Shown: one piece after another, positions 24,065 through 46,620 of the stretch | Position numbering within the stretch: position 1 is the first letter of the stretch | Layout of the letters: every line of letters begins with the position of its first letter | Assembly: GCA_943735955.1 (NCBI GenBank) | Contig: OX030960.1 | Coordinates: 2,239,402-2,303,401 of the forward strand | DNA from: Piscicola geometra | Lineage: Eukaryota > Annelida > Clitellata > Hirudinida > Piscicolidae | Direction of reading: 5' to 3' | DNA: 64,000 nucleotides | Translations under genes and position numbers: made by a program | The notes under the pieces: generated by a model | Told to the model about the DNA's origin: nothing | Databases searched by the model: none | Seen by the model: only the letters and a program-made list of their open reading frames with translations

Positions 24065-24914
24065 TTTATTCAAATAATTTTTTTGGCATATGAGAAAAAC
24101 GGATATTGTGAGAACCGATTAAAAACTCATTAACAAGATATTTATATTATCGCTAGCAAAGATGTTTGAAAGATTAATTTTAAAATGAATATATGTTTGC
24201 AACCATAAATAACCTAAGGAATTGAAATTAAGAAGTTATTCTTTCACTTTGAGAACTTTTGAATTAAAAAATTTAAATTATAAATCTTTAGATAAATACA
24301 AACTAAATTTATTTGAATATTTTCAAATTCCAGTTCCATAAAAAGTATTATCTAATTTAAGATTATATTTATTCAAAATATATAAATTGATCAGATATCA
24401 TAAACGAAACAGAATTAAGAATTAAGGGCGTGGCCTTCCTACAAGCGGCTGCTGCCTTTATTTTCCTCAGGCCTCTTGAATATTTATTGCTTTGAAAAGA
24501 AGACCACAATCAATGTCTTTTACAAATATGACAGTGTTATTTAAGTTGTTTTGAAAAAGGTGATCTTCATATTTATTTCCTATTTAATAGTATCCTTTTA
24601 TAGTAGAAATCAATTATCAACAATTATATTAGATGAATTATTTTATTTAAAACATGCGCTTTCTAACAATTAATAGGCTTATCTAGACATTGGTCTGTTT
24701 CTTGTCATTGAAGTTGTTTTCAAATGACCAATAAATTCAAATAAGGGACAAGAACTTATAAGCGAGTAAATATTGCTGCCCCATTGCATAAAAGATTATT
24801 TGAAAACATCAAAAGCTAAACACTATCACAGCCATCCAACAACCGAAGCCGGTTCAAAATTATTGGAGTGACAACAGCTCTGCCTGCGATGACCAGGTAT
24901 AATTGGGCCTCGCA
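24065..24914. promoter_or_regulatory. Divergent intergenic region between WDR77 and MLK
   Basis: 850 bp between the start codons of two genes read away from each other. It must contain both 5' UTRs and at least one promoter, possibly a shared one. It is AT-rich with no CpG-dense patch or TATA box that I would defend; a TE-like footprint is also not evident. Confidence 0.5.
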
Positions 24915-35559
<10,645 letters not shown>

Positions 35560-37322
35560 TCAACCCTCTCCCCTATATCATCTGTGTGCTTGTGTGTTCT
35601 TGTGGTTGTCTGTTTGAATGCGGGTGAACTGATTTATCTTGGTGTATGATGCTGTTTGTTTGGATGTGTCGTTTGTTATTTTTTGCATAAGTTGCGTTTT
35701 TTTTGGTTCATAGATAATTTAATCTTTTCTTACTTTGAGCTATAATTAGTGTTATAACTGGTTCTTTCATACATGTGTTTGCTGCGTGTTTGTTCATTCC
35801 GAAAGGCGTTTTAAGCATGATCACAGACGTTATTATTTGTAATTGTGAGCATACTGATAAGCGAAGAACGTTGTTATCTTCGTGGTTGAAATGTTTCGTT
35901 CTCTATGTCCTTTCTACTTCTAAATCCTAGTTAACAATTTCATGGCTGCTCAGCAACACAACGATCATTAAGCCTCAGCAGGAATGTCAGTTGACAGAGT
36001 TTGCATTTTAAACTTTATTTCAATAGGAAAATTAGTTTTTTCTGCTATTTATTCAGGTTTCGATTGGCGATATATTAATCTTTAACTAAGATTTTCAATG
36101 AGATTAATCAAAGACATTCATGAAGATTCCACCACACTTAAAAATCCTGCCTCTAATCTTCGTCACCACAATTAACATTAGCTTTAAAAATCTTTCATAA
36201 ATTCAAACAGTTTAATACACTGAAAAATAGAGACTAGTCATGACTAGTTTACTCACGGCTAAAAACGGTTTACTCATAACTCAACACCTCCAGAACTCGT
36301 CTCATATAGAAAGAACTCGCCTAATGGGAAAAGAACTCGCCTCATGACCTATGTTAATTTTTTAAAACAAATTTAAACAGTAAAAAAACTTTCAAATATT
36401 TATTTAAAACTTAAAATTTTAAATTCTAATTTAAATGAGTCAAGTTCTAAATTCGCCAAGTTCTAGACAAACCTTTAAAATCATACTTGCCTGGCATTCC
36501 TAAAGGCAGTCACACACGGGCATTAATTTATTCGTTTTTCACTTTTGAATATACTGTTATTTATTTTATTATTGCAATTATATTGTACATTCTAATTGGT
36601 ATACGATGCATTCAAAACATCATGCAGTGTTGGTTTACTAATATACTTCCAGTTAACATTTGTATGTTCGTTTCATGAAAAGTCATTTTTCTGTAATTAT
36701 CTTTCATCAAGCAATGAACTGCCACTTTAAAAATCGTTTCAAACTTCGATAGCTTAATGAGCTACGTAAGAACGATTATTTTCACGTGCTTCACAGGCCT
36801 AATTTTAAAGAATTGCGACTAAGTTACACAATTGTGCAACTTATTAAAACTTTAATTGTTTAATTTTATCAAAATTTATAATATAATACAATTTAAAGAT
36901 AAAAAATAATGTAAAATCTTTGAATCTAACAATTTATTTAAATAATTTTATTTACAGCCTTTCAATTCTAACCTCTGAAGTGTTCGAGATTTTATCGAAG
37001 AATTAGCAACAGCTTTCACTAGTGTTCGTGGAAGAAAGAAGGATTTATCAACATTTCTTTGTGTTCCAAATAAAATTACAAATTATTTTGAAAACCATGT
37101 CATTTAATTTATTCTAGTATTTTTTCAATCTTTTGGAAAAAATGAATAAGTAAAAATTCAATTTGGCCTAAATTTGCAGTTTGTATTTATGATTGTTCAC
37201 TTTTGCGCGAATATTGAGGCTGGGTTGCAAGTCCTCAGCTCCGAGTGTTTTATAAGTGAGACCATCACTAGCCTTTGATTACCCAAAACCTAACTTGCAA
37301 GGCACGGTCGTATCCATGATTG

Positions 37323-37392
37323 GGAAACTGAGTGGGTAATGGCACTTGTCTAAGATGTTTCCCTAGAAAAGTGGTAAAGTGCAGATGTCAAG
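37323..37392 (+). repeat. Dispersed SINE-like repeat, copy 1
   Basis: Shares with 63746-63815 an approximately 70-bp block containing GCACTTGTCTAAG, TTCCCT and AGTGGTA(A/G)AGTG. The last motif looks like an A box. The CAGGGGCGG MITE begins immediately after it, so its tail may have been split off by that insertion. Confidence 0.6.
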
Positions 37393-37662
37393 CAGGGGCG
37401 GTGATCTGCTGCAAATCCTGGAAGGGTTCTACTCAGAATGGGCTGTGGTTCTGGGAGGGTCCTGGGGTCCGGTTTTGTTTAAGACAGCTATCACTATAAC
37501 TCCAAATACTCACAATGTATTACAATATAAAAATTCTTTGTTATGCCATGGTTGACGATTATGCTCATATCAAAACAAAAATTTAAACATGTTTTTTTTG
37601 GAAAAGTAGGGGGAGGAAGAGGGGGTTTAGACCCCAAGACCCACCCAGAATCGCCGCTCATG
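37393..37662. mobile_element. MITE, CAGGGGCGG family, copy 2
   Basis: Starts CAGGGGCGGTGATCTGC and ends ATCGCCGCTCATG. Interior near-repeats GGGTCCTGGGGTCC and GGACCCC-type blocks match the other two copies. Flanking octamers atgtcaag and atgtcata agree at six of eight positions. Confidence 0.75.
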
Positions 37663-38149
37663 ATGTCATAACATCAATATCATCAATAAAATTTCCAGGT
37701 TCAACAAAAATTAGCAGGTGAAAAAAAACATAAAAGATAATGACAAAATAGCTCAATATATAAACAAAACCAAATTAAAATAAATTTCACTTAAACTTTA
37801 ATATAGGAAAAGAGTTTTCTATAGAGTACCACCATAATATTGTTGTAGAGATTCAAGATAGATAGATTTAAAAGAAATAAAATTTCCTAAGATATTTTAA
37901 GATACTTGTGATATTCTTTTCAAATCCATTTAAAGATAAACTAGCTTTTCTTGTGACATTTTGGATCGATAATTCTATCTAACGTAACAAACGAACGAGA
38001 ATACGGGAGTCGAAGCGTTATGAACGCACACGAAACTTTTCCACGCTTAACGGAATAAGTAAAGAAACGATAAAAGAAGTGGTATTTCACTTTTGCACAC
38101 CGAAACGTGCTCCCACTTATGCTACACCTCTCATGTCTCTTCACAAAGT

Positions 38150-38173
<24 letters not shown>

Positions 38174-38181
<8 letters not shown>

Positions 38182-38275
38182 CCCCCGCTAATTCTGCCAA
38201 GCCCGTTCTAATAGGAACCTCAAATCTGGTATCCCTATTGGAACGGGCTTGGCAGAATTAGCGAGAAAAGAAGAC
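38174..38275. repeat. Long near-perfect hairpin, arms about 42 bp
   Basis: Left arm 38174-38215 contains GCTAATTCTGCCAAGCCCG and right arm 38234-38275 contains its reverse complement; the loop is 18 bases. Mismatches are few and sit at the outer end and near the loop. It could be a recent inverted duplication, a MITE core or a small-RNA precursor; no known microRNA seed was recognised. Confidence 0.85.
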
Positions 38276-38973
38276 AAACAATGTTAGTGCGATACAATTC
38301 ATGCATGTTGATGGAAATGCGTCGTTGAAATTTTTGAAAAAGCGTAAAAAAACATCTATAGGTTTACTTGTTTTACTTCAAAAATTTACTTTGAAAGCTA
38401 ATGCAACTTAAATATATATTTTTGTGGTCTAGCAAGCGTGGGGCATTCATGAAACAGAGTCTTAAAGGTCTTAGACCCAATACCAAGGACCCAATATTTT
38501 CAAATAAATTAAAAGAAAAATAATGGGACAAAAAGATACTTTTTTAACAAAAAAAATAACTTTTGTCTCTTTGGTTGGTTGTTGACACATTTATAATGAT
38601 GTTTTAGGATTGCAACGTCAAAACATCCCTGGTCACAAATAGAGTTCAAGGATCTTGCTGGACCAATGGTTTTTAATTTTTTTCAATTCTATGTATAAGC
38701 GCAATTTTTTTATTGGCTCAACACCAATAAAAATGGGGTCAAGCAAGGGTCGAATAAAAATAAAAGATTACTTTTGAAAAGAATCTAATTAAAATAATCA
38801 AATTGTTTAAACAAAATTATTGTATCATTTTAGTAAATCAGGATTTTGTCCAGCCAATTTTGAAAGAATGTTGCAAATGGCGATTAGGAGCGTAATGAGT
38901 TAATCATTTTGTTTTCACTATTAATCATCCGATTTTTCGCCAATGCTTTCGTAGTCATCATCTTAGTCCTGAC

Positions 38974-39295
38974 TACACCTGGTCCATATTAAAACATGCC
39001 ACTTTTATTTTTCCATAGAGTTTACCAAATTTTAACTGATATTTAAAGTTTTTCACTGTTTGACTCAGAAATGAACAGGAATCCAGTTTTTATAAACATT
39101 AGAAACATTACTTACTCTTTATTATACTATTTATGTGCAGTAACTTTACCTAGTGAAATTGAAAAAAGTGTGAAAACAGTGACAACTGTCAAGTAAGACA
39201 CATTATTATATCGTTACCCATTCATTATTGATTCAAAAAAATAAAAACTTGAAAAATCACCAGCGACATATTTTAATATGGACCACGGTGTCCCT
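38974..39295. mobile_element. Probable MITE with about 22-bp TIRs
   Basis: Left end CTGGTCCATATTAAAACATG and right end CATATTTTAATATGGACCA are close reverse complements about 320 bp apart. The interior is AT-rich and without coding sequence. Exact ends and target duplication could not be fixed. Confidence 0.55.
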
Positions 39296-40851
39296 TCTTT
39301 CAGGCTTTCTACAACTTTATAGCCTTTATATTCTCATTGTAATACAACTCAACAGATTTATAAGTATCTACAAAACATAAACTAAAATGACGATTTTTTT
39401 CTCGACCCATTTAATTTTTTTTAAATCAGAAAATTCTACACCAATAAAATATTATTGCTACAGGAAAGCGTTCAGGTGAACTTATTAATTATTAATAAAT
39501 TCTATGAAAATTTTAAACTAAAATTCTTTCTACTCTTTAAGTAGCACATATTTTACTGAGACCAGAACATCTGAGCAGATCATAACATTTAGGTTAAAGC
39601 CTCTTTCAGGGAGGATCAACATACGTAGAAATACAAATAGTCCATTTTTTCAAAATCATTTAATCATGAGACATTCAATACGAAGATATTCATTAAAATG
39701 ATAAAAATACACGAATCTCATTATTTCAAATTGCTTTGGAAGTCAAGCCAAATCGTCAATCCTCGCAATAATGAGAGAACTTTTTGTCTATATTTAATAA
39801 ATGCTTGAACCTCGCTTGAGAGATAATCATTTGATATGGTCTATAAATTTCTTTATAATAGTTCGGCATGTATATGAAGTACAGGTATTTGTTTAGGTGA
39901 AGATACAGGTACATTGAAGGCTGCTTTGGATAGGTTCTAGGAGTAAATAAGGTAAGAAAATATAAATAAAGATTAATTAAATTCACAAAGAATATAGTTG
40001 AATATATTTATAATTAATATTTACAAATTTATTAATTTTTTTTGCTGAAAATTTTTGAAGTCGTTGCCCTTCTAATGATCTTCTGAAAAACTTTCCTGAA
40101 GCAAGTGCTCGAACCTCAACTACTATCTACACACTGTTGTAGTTTTAAGCTAATATTTCCAGTTAGAAGACTTTCTTTGTATCGTTGACTTCCAAGGCAA
40201 GTGCTTTATCCGATACTTCATCACTACTACCATGTCTGCCTAAGCTTTCATTTTATTTTTCGCTTCAGATAACAATCGCTAAATTTGTTTAAGCATTTAA
40301 TTATAATTATTATTACAAGACTCGCCAACTAGGCCTCCCTCGAGTAAACACAAGTCTTGGTAAGATCAGTGAATATATTTCTCATGGGATTTAGATTTCG
40401 TATATAAAAGATAGCCTCGTAATGAGAAAAGTTAGATCTTGGAAAAAAACCTTCATTGCCTATTTCATTCAGAACTGAACTGCCTGGTTGGATGATATGC
40501 GTAGATGAGAGATTGAAGTGAACAGTTCATGAAAACAAAAAAGTTCCGAAATCATCAATTAATCCTTAATTCATTCCTAAAGATTTAAAACCTTAGTTAA
40601 ATTTCGTAACTAGTTTCCATGTCCACTGACTTGAGAGAATATTGGCGGGGCGTCGCTAAGAAACGCCTCAATGCATTTATGCAGAAAACGCCATGCTTCT
40701 GAATGACAAATTCAAACTCTGTCACTAATATTATGATTTTTTGAATTTAATTTTCTAAAATACATGAACAATAAACATACTTTTTAAGAAATTATAAATT
40801 TAATTTTACAGATCAAATCGAACTTCGAGTTAAGAGCTCTTCAAAAACACA

Positions 40852-41715
40852 ATGGGCTCCTTTGGAGGGCACGCGTTACCAGGAAGTTTCTTCATCATCT
40901 TCGCACTCTGGTGGAGCTGGAAGGCCTTCAGACGATACCACCGTTCCACAGAGAAAGGTCAAGTCTACAAGTCTTCAGTGACCTTCCCAGCCGACTGCCT
41001 GCCTGCCCGCTGCAAGAACCTCCAATGGGAGGGCATCTTCAAGGTCTTCTTCACGTCGGTGGGACTGGCTCTGGAGATCATCACTGCATTCAAGGATGGC
41101 CACTTCGCGCACTTCGGCAACGGCCAGCACGCCACTATGTTCTTCTTCTTCGGTCTCTCAGGAGGCGTGGACATCCTCATGCACCATGGAGCTCCTCTGC
41201 CCAAAAACACTGACTACATCATCTCGGTTCTCTCCTTCATAGTGGAAGACCTGCTCTTCATGTTCCACCTGCATGGAAGAAACCAACTCGACATCACCAT
41301 TCACACGCTCCTCTTATACACCATCCACGCATGCGTCATCGTGTGCGCCCTTGAGATGCGCTACAAGAGCAGCATCATCCTAACTCTAGCGAGGTGCTTT
41401 GTGGTACTGGTGCAGGGCACGTGGTTCTGGCAAGCCGGCTTCATTCTCTACAAGCCATTTTCGCCATGGAAAGAAGCGGATCACAAGGAGATCATGCTGG
41501 TGACGATGATGTTCACGTGGCATCTTGCTGTCGACTTTCTCATCATCATGATCATCGGCTTGGTCGTCAAGATGACGCAGCCTGCGTGCATCTCTTCCGA
41601 AGACTACCCACTCCAGCAAGTCGCCTACACGCAGGTCAGACTGAACGAGAAGACACTGAGTGCAGATCAAAATAGCTCCGAAAGCGAAGAAGAATTTGTC
41701 GCAGTCAAGCCGTGA
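40852..41715 (+). CDS. TMEM45: TMEM45 family multi-pass membrane protein (DUF716)
   Basis: An uninterrupted 287-codon exon. The N-terminus MGSFGGHALPGSFFIIFALWW is the TMEM45 signature and human TMEM45A/B are about 275 residues. Other family landmarks are GQHATMFFFFGLSG, EDLLFMFHLHGRN, LDITIHTLLLY, VQGTWFWQAGF and a TWHLA segment. About seven hydrophobic helices are visible, with His-rich positions inside them, and a short acidic cytosolic tail (SSESEEE) ends the protein. Biochemical function of the family is poorly known; proteins sit in endosomal or Golgi membranes. The codon GC content is far above the surrounding DNA. The coding region is intronless while neighbours are heavily split, so an old retrocopy or a lineage with introns only in the 5' UTR are both possible; an acceptor-like TTTTACAG 42 bases upstream favours the latter. 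Confidence 0.95.
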   Translation: MGSFGGHALPGSFFIIFALWWSWKAFRRYHRSTEKGQVYKSSVTFPADCLPARCKNLQWEGIFKVFFTSVGLALEIITAFKDGHFAHFGNGQHATMFFFFGLSGGVDILMHHGAPLPKNTDYIISVLSFIVEDLLFMFHLHGRNQLDITIHTLLLYTIHACVIVCALEMRYKSSIILTLARCFVVLVQGTWFWQAGFILYKPFSPWKEADHKEIMLVTMMFTWHLAVDFLIIMIIGLVVKMTQPACISSEDYPLQQVAYTQVRLNEKTLSADQNSSESEEEFVAVKP

Positions 41716-42967
41716 ATTAGTGTAGATTACTTTGTTAACTTCAAGATTTTTTCTTTTTTTAATTGCTGCTTTTAAGTATATAAAATCAAAATTACATGAC
41801 TATTTAATAGATATTTACACAATTTTTGTATGTGAACACGCGAATGCTTTTTTGTAGGAGTTTAAGTTTTAAAAAAACATAATTTTATAAAATAAATCTC
41901 ACCTGACTATTTTACTAAACTTGGAAGTGAGCTAGGACACATTGGAGATTGCGAATTGACGGGGATTTACTCTTTTACTGCAAAAGTTTCCTTCTATTTG
42001 CATTCAATCATTCCAATTTAGGGATTAGATTAACTTTTGCCAAACTCAATTGGTGAATGCTTCTATAGTTTTGGCGAAAAAAAGTTTTCATAGATGAGTC
42101 AGAAGAGTTAGCTTGAAACACCATGTATCAGACGCACCCCGTATTTAATTGCCATTAAAGAAAAAAATATTTCAAAAATTAATTTATGACAGAAAAAAGA
42201 AAATCAGTTAATTTTTGTCTTAATTCTCAAATCTATGTCATTGCAAAGCTTTATTTTTCACAAAATAATGATTTCAAATAAATGCAACTCGATCTCGCAA
42301 TTTACTTTGCATTTTTTAATGTATTATTTTGAATATTAATTTTTGTGATGTTGTTTATTCCTAGTAATGCAAGGAGCCTTCATAAGTTAGTATATAACTT
42401 ATAGACTATAACTATTGGATCAAACAACTCTTCATTGAACGGAGTTTTTAGCTACGAAATTTACTCATCGAACGAATACATCTTTAATAAAAAAATAAAA
42501 CTAAAATATAAATTTGGTAAGCTCAGAAAATTATTATTTAAGCGCACTTTTTCAAGTTTATTTTTTTGCTTATATATGAAGTCCGTTTACAAGACGGGTA
42601 TTCTTGGATCCCGAATGTCGCATCTTAATGAGGCGGGTTCTAGGCAGGCTTGCAGAGACGAGCCGGAGCCAGAGTTGGTGGCTTCAGCTCTCGAAATGAA
42701 AGTTTTAACTTAGAAAATGCACTTCAAATTTTTTTCTTCATCTAACTAGATTCCAAAAGTAGATACTTAAGATAATATTTGTTTTATTTTTTGCTTTTAT
42801 TAATTTTAAATTTTTTAAACACAGAATAGTTCAACATTCAAAAAATATTTTACAAATTATTTACACATAATTTGAGAAATATGTATAATTTGAAAGTTAA
42901 AAATAAATAATAATGCTTTAATTAATAAGATCTAAGTGTAGAATGCAACAAAAGAATTTCATTCCTA

Positions 42968-43342
42968 CATGGGTGGTGATCATGGGGGGGTCCTGGGGTC
43001 CGGATCCTCCCACTTTTTGGTAGTGAAGGGGTCCGACCTAATGTTGACTCCCCCACTTTTTGAATTAATTTTTTTTAAATATCTTGTTTTGATGCGAACA
43101 TAATCTTCAAATATGGCATAAAACTAAAGTTTTACATAGTAATACATTGTGATTATGTGTAGTTACAGTTATAGCTATCTAAAACAAACTATTCATTGCT
43201 TACTTAAATATTCGTATCAAAGCAGAAGTTAAAAAATGTTTTTTTAAGTGGGGGGAGGAGGGGTCCGGACCCCAAGACCCTCAGGATCGTCCATGCTGGG
43301 TAGGACCCCTCCCCCAAGATTTACAGCAGATCGCCGCCCCTG
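42968..43342. mobile_element. MITE, CAGGGGCGG family, copy 3
   Basis: Begins CATGGGTGGTGATCATGG and ends GATCGCCGCCCCTG; the right end is the exact inverse of the family's canonical left end. Interior GGGGTCCGGACCCC blocks match the other copies. Flanks attccta and attacta differ at one base. Confidence 0.75.
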
Positions 43343-43762
43343 ATTACTAGAGCTGAACTCTAACGAACTGTAAAATAAATAAAAATACAATACAGTAAAT
43401 TATTTTATTTTACTGTAGTACAGTAACTGAACAGTGGAGGAATGTTTATGCCGTCGAAGAAAAAATTTATATAATAAATTATCAAACTTTATAGAATGTT
43501 AATAACAATCCTCTTCTAATTCCGTTTATTTGCTATTATTAAATTTATAACTTGGTTTATTTAATTATTTTATAGTCGTAATTAAACTATTTTCATTCAC
43601 CTATATAATTTCATTACACCTCTAGTGACTTTGATGATCAAAAATTTGAAAACAGTTGAAAATGAATAATGAAAAATATAAAAAAGATATATATGTTCCA
43701 TCCACATATATATATAGTATATATATATAGGCTATGGCATTTTTAAATACGCATTGGAAAAG

Positions 43763-43832
43763 ATAAACGGATAAAAAGTCTTCGGATAAAAAGTCTTCCG
43801 GATAAAAAGTCTTCCGGATAAAAAGTCTTTTA
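43763..43832 (+). repeat. Short array of GGATAAAAAGTCTTCC units
   Basis: Four or so 15-16 bp units in the same orientation as the larger array at 45538. It lies 60 bp before the first SANBR-like exon. Confidence 0.9.
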
Positions 43833-43892
43833 AGAAGGGGTTAATCAATCAATCAATTAAGCAATTACTGAGAGAGTACATGGTAACTTCAG

Positions 43893-44813
43893 TTTACAAT
43901 CAATTTTTCACCATTTATTACTTTTTCTGCAAACTCTTCATGAAGAAACTGGAAGGTCTGCTCAGACAGAGGGGAGAGGGCATTTATAAATGGGATTGGT
44001 GCTCCAAATTCCTCGACAGCCAATCAGCGCATCGGATTGCCTGCTTGCCCCACAAGTGCTTTTTCATTGATCCACAAATATACTTTTAAAATCTTTTTGA
44101 AAATCTAAAACTTGTGTTGAACACTACATGTTATGAAGAAATGAGAAAGGAATTAAGCTTAAGAACAACAAGAACAACAACAACAATCATGACGACAGAA
44201 TGCCGTCAGACAAGGCCGGATCAGGGATGTGCAGTTTTTACCAGAATGACGACAACTTCCGGTTGGAGGAGTGGGTGGGGGAGGTGAGGAGGTGGGCGAA
44301 GTGGAGGGAAGTGTACTGGATGGTGTGGGGAGCACTCGAGTCTCTGCAGTGTGCCAAGTGCTACCAGGTGGGTGCTTGTTGTTGATGTGCTTGTTGTTTA
44401 TATGCTTGTTGTAGTTGTGGTTGTTGATGTGGTTGTTATTGATGTGGTTGTTGTTGATGTGGTTGTTGATGTGGTTGTTGTAGTTGTGCTTGTTGTTGAT
44501 GTGCTTGTTGTTGATGTGGTTGTAGAAGTTACTTCATTTTCGCCACATAAATAACACCTCCATCATCACCACCACCATTACAATCACCATCATCATCATC
44601 GCCACCACCACCACCATCTGCCAGTTCTTCACGGCGTACGAACTCAACAACTGTCGATACCACGCCGAACAGGCAAAAGATCTCAGAATTGCCGGAAGTG
44701 AAAGAGGTGATGATGATGATGCCGGAGGAAAAGATGATGATGATGATGATGATGATGATGTAATGAAGGAGGATAGATTGTGTAACTTGGTGAGACATCC
44801 GTGCTGTGGAAAA
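43893..44813 (+). pseudogene. SANBR: SANBR/KIAA1841-like gene fragment, internal exons only
   Basis: Three phase-linked exons: 43893-44055, 44199-44367 and 44625-44813. The second and third resemble the part of KIAA1841/SANBR after its BTB-like domain: WREVYWMVWGALESLQCAKC, then a split Tyr-Gln and FFTAYELNNCRYHAEQ, and finally LVRHPCCGK, the family's Cys/His-rich region. The first exon holds KLFMKKLEGLL and RIACLPHK, but two of the cysteines expected between them are Trp and Asp (YKWDWC). Neither the SANT/BTB-like N-terminus nor the C-terminal coiled region was found in the window. A GAT triplet run in exon 3 encodes eight or nine Asp in a row. A possible further exon ends at 45485 (QLWDLRTYFVYRQNLK with donor GTAAGT). 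SANBR is known as a regulator of class-switch recombination in mammals. Whether this is a live gene with very long introns or a captured or dead fragment is open; I lean to the latter. Confidence 0.6.
44385..44525. repeat. GTTGTTGATGTG-type repeat in SANBR-like intron
   Basis: Tandem 12-mer and 9-mer variants of GTTGTTGATGTG follow the donor. CAC/CAT triplets at about 44550-44614 precede the acceptor CATCTGCCAG. Confidence 0.9.
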
Positions 44814-44837
44814 GTATGATTTGTTGGAAAGAGATGG

Positions 44838-44957
44838 AAGATGGGTGGGTGGGTTGATGGGTGGGTGGGTGAGTGGGTGGATGGGTGGGTTGATGGGTGG
44901 GTAAGTGAGTGTGTAGGTTGATGGGTGGGTGGGTGAGTGGGTGGGTGGGTGAGTGGG
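44838..44957. repeat. GGGT-rich tandem repeat
   Basis: GGGTGGGTGAGTGGGTGGAT-type units follow the last clear SANBR-like exon. The G-tract spacing could support G-quadruplex formation on the + strand. Confidence 0.9.
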
Positions 44958-45299
44958 AAAATGAATAGTCATCATTACTATCATCATCATCTCAGCAGTA
45001 TTTTTCATTAGCATCATCATTATCATCATCTCAAAAGTCTTTTTCATTAGCAAGTAAAGAAGCCTTATTTATTGTTCATTTTACGATATATCTCGCCTTA
45101 GATAGTTTGCCGTCATATATACCGTGAACAATCATATACCTTTAAAAAAATTATTAAAAAAAGAAGTGAAGAAGCCTTAGTAATTGTTCATTTTACGAGA
45201 TATCTCGCCTCGGATAGTTTCCCGAAATCTAAAGAAAGATGGCCGCTTTTTGCTATTGTTAGATACCAAACATCAGCTGATTCGACAAATAAATAAACA

Positions 45300-45485
45300 T
45301 TGCCATCAGCTGATTTTTATATTGCTCTGTCTATGCTTCCGAGTACCGTTTCTAACATATCCCTAAAAAAGAAGATAAATTCTCTAAAGTCTTTAATAAA
45401 TGTGTCAAGAGCTGAGGGTTCCAGCTTATTTCCCATGCAGCTTTGGGACTTGAGGACGTACTTTGTCTACCGTCAAAATCTCAAG
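45300..45485 (+). CDS. Possible additional exon of the SANBR-like fragment
   Basis: An open frame ends with LFPMQLWDLRTYFVYRQNLK and a consensus donor (CTCAA|GTAAGTC at 45485/45486). Its composition is protein-like and it lies downstream of the SANBR-like exons on the same strand. The acceptor is ambiguous (several AG choices between 45340 and 45450) and the match to SANBR is weak. Confidence 0.35.
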
Positions 45486-45537
45486 TAAGTCATTGTGATT
45501 TTATTATATTTTTTTAAATTTCTTTTTTTAGGTTCTA

Positions 45538-45928
45538 GGATAAAAGGTCCTCCGGATAAAAAGTCTTCGTATAAAAAGTCTTCGTATAAAAAGTCTTCGT
45601 ATAAAAAGTCTTCGTATAAAAAGTCTTCGTATAAAAAGTCTTCGTATAAAAAGTCTTCGTATAAAAAGTCTTCGTATAAAAAGGTCTTCGTATAAAAAGT
45701 CTTCGTATAAAAAGTCTTAGGATAAAAAGTCCTCCGGATAAAAAGTCCTCCGGATAAAAAGTCCTCCGGATAAAAAGTCCTCCGGATAAAAAGTCCTCCG
45801 GATAAAAAGTCCTCCGGATAAAAAGTCCTCCGGATAAAAAGTCCTCCGGATAAAAAGTCCTCCGGATAAAAAGTCCTCCGGATAAAAAGTCCTCCGGATT
45901 AAAAGTCTTCCGGATAAAAAGTTTTCAA
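45538..45928 (+). repeat. 15-16 bp tandem array, two unit types
   Basis: About ten copies of the 15-mer GTATAAAAAGTCTTC are followed by about twelve of the 16-mer CGGATAAAAAGTCCTC. The switch at about 45720 is abrupt, so each block expanded on its own. Confidence 0.95.
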
Positions 45929-46620
45929 AATAAAAATCTGTAAAAAATTACTTTTCAAGGAAAAATACGTGATTAATACGTGATCCTTGAAACTTTAAGA
46001 ATAAAATTTAATACTTTTATCTAATGTTTGCTATATTTTTTTCGTTAAATCTCGAAATAGCATTTGAATAAATTTGACTTGGCTGTTGTTGTTTTGTCAC
46101 TTTAACTATAAAATTGTTTGCCGGTTCTTGATCATGATTATAAAAAGTCTTCAATGAAATAATCTTTAAAAAAGAATACGTGATCCTTAAAACTAAAAGA
46201 TTAAAATTTAAAACTTTAATCTAATGTTTGCTCTATTTTATTCTTTCAATCTGGAAACAGGATTTGAATAAATTTGACTTGGTTGTTGTTGATTCCTCAC
46301 TTCAATCATTAAGTTTTCTGTTGGTTCTTGATGAGTATTGAATAATAAATAAAATAAAACACATGGTTATTATTTTATTTAGAAAATATTTAAAAAACAA
46401 CCAACTTTAAAAAATAATTTAATCACTCTTCATCTCACCCACATCACCATGATAATCATTGCCACAGAATCATTGTATTTACCAATACAGCATCTTCAGC
46501 ATCACAACATTATATATGATGGTGTTGTCATTATCTTCAAGGCACTGACCAGGGAGGACAAAAAGAAGCAGACAAAGGAAAGATAGTAGAACAATATAGT
46601 GGAGTGGATAAGGTTTGAGC

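Larger units (their letters stand above)
35560..40851. other. Intergenic region between MLK and TMEM45
   Basis: MLK 3' UTR followed by AT-rich DNA. It contains a SINE-like repeat (37323-37392), a MITE (37393-37662), a long hairpin (38174-38275) and a TIR element (about 38974-39295). No host gene was recognised. An acceptor-like TTTTACAG at 40803-40810 suggests the TMEM45 coding exon is preceded by a 5' UTR intron. Confidence 0.6.
41716..43892. other. Intergenic region after TMEM45
   Basis: TMEM45 3' UTR (AATAAA-type signals near 41890), AT-rich DNA, a MITE (42968-43342) and a short tandem array (43763-43832). A small open frame at 42435-42713 has no recognisable domain. I looked here for the N-terminal exons of the SANBR homologue and did not find them. 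Confidence 0.5.

Noticed and set aside
40911..41675. Other frames over TMEM45
   Set aside because: Shadows of a GC-rich single coding exon whose own frame carries the full family signature.
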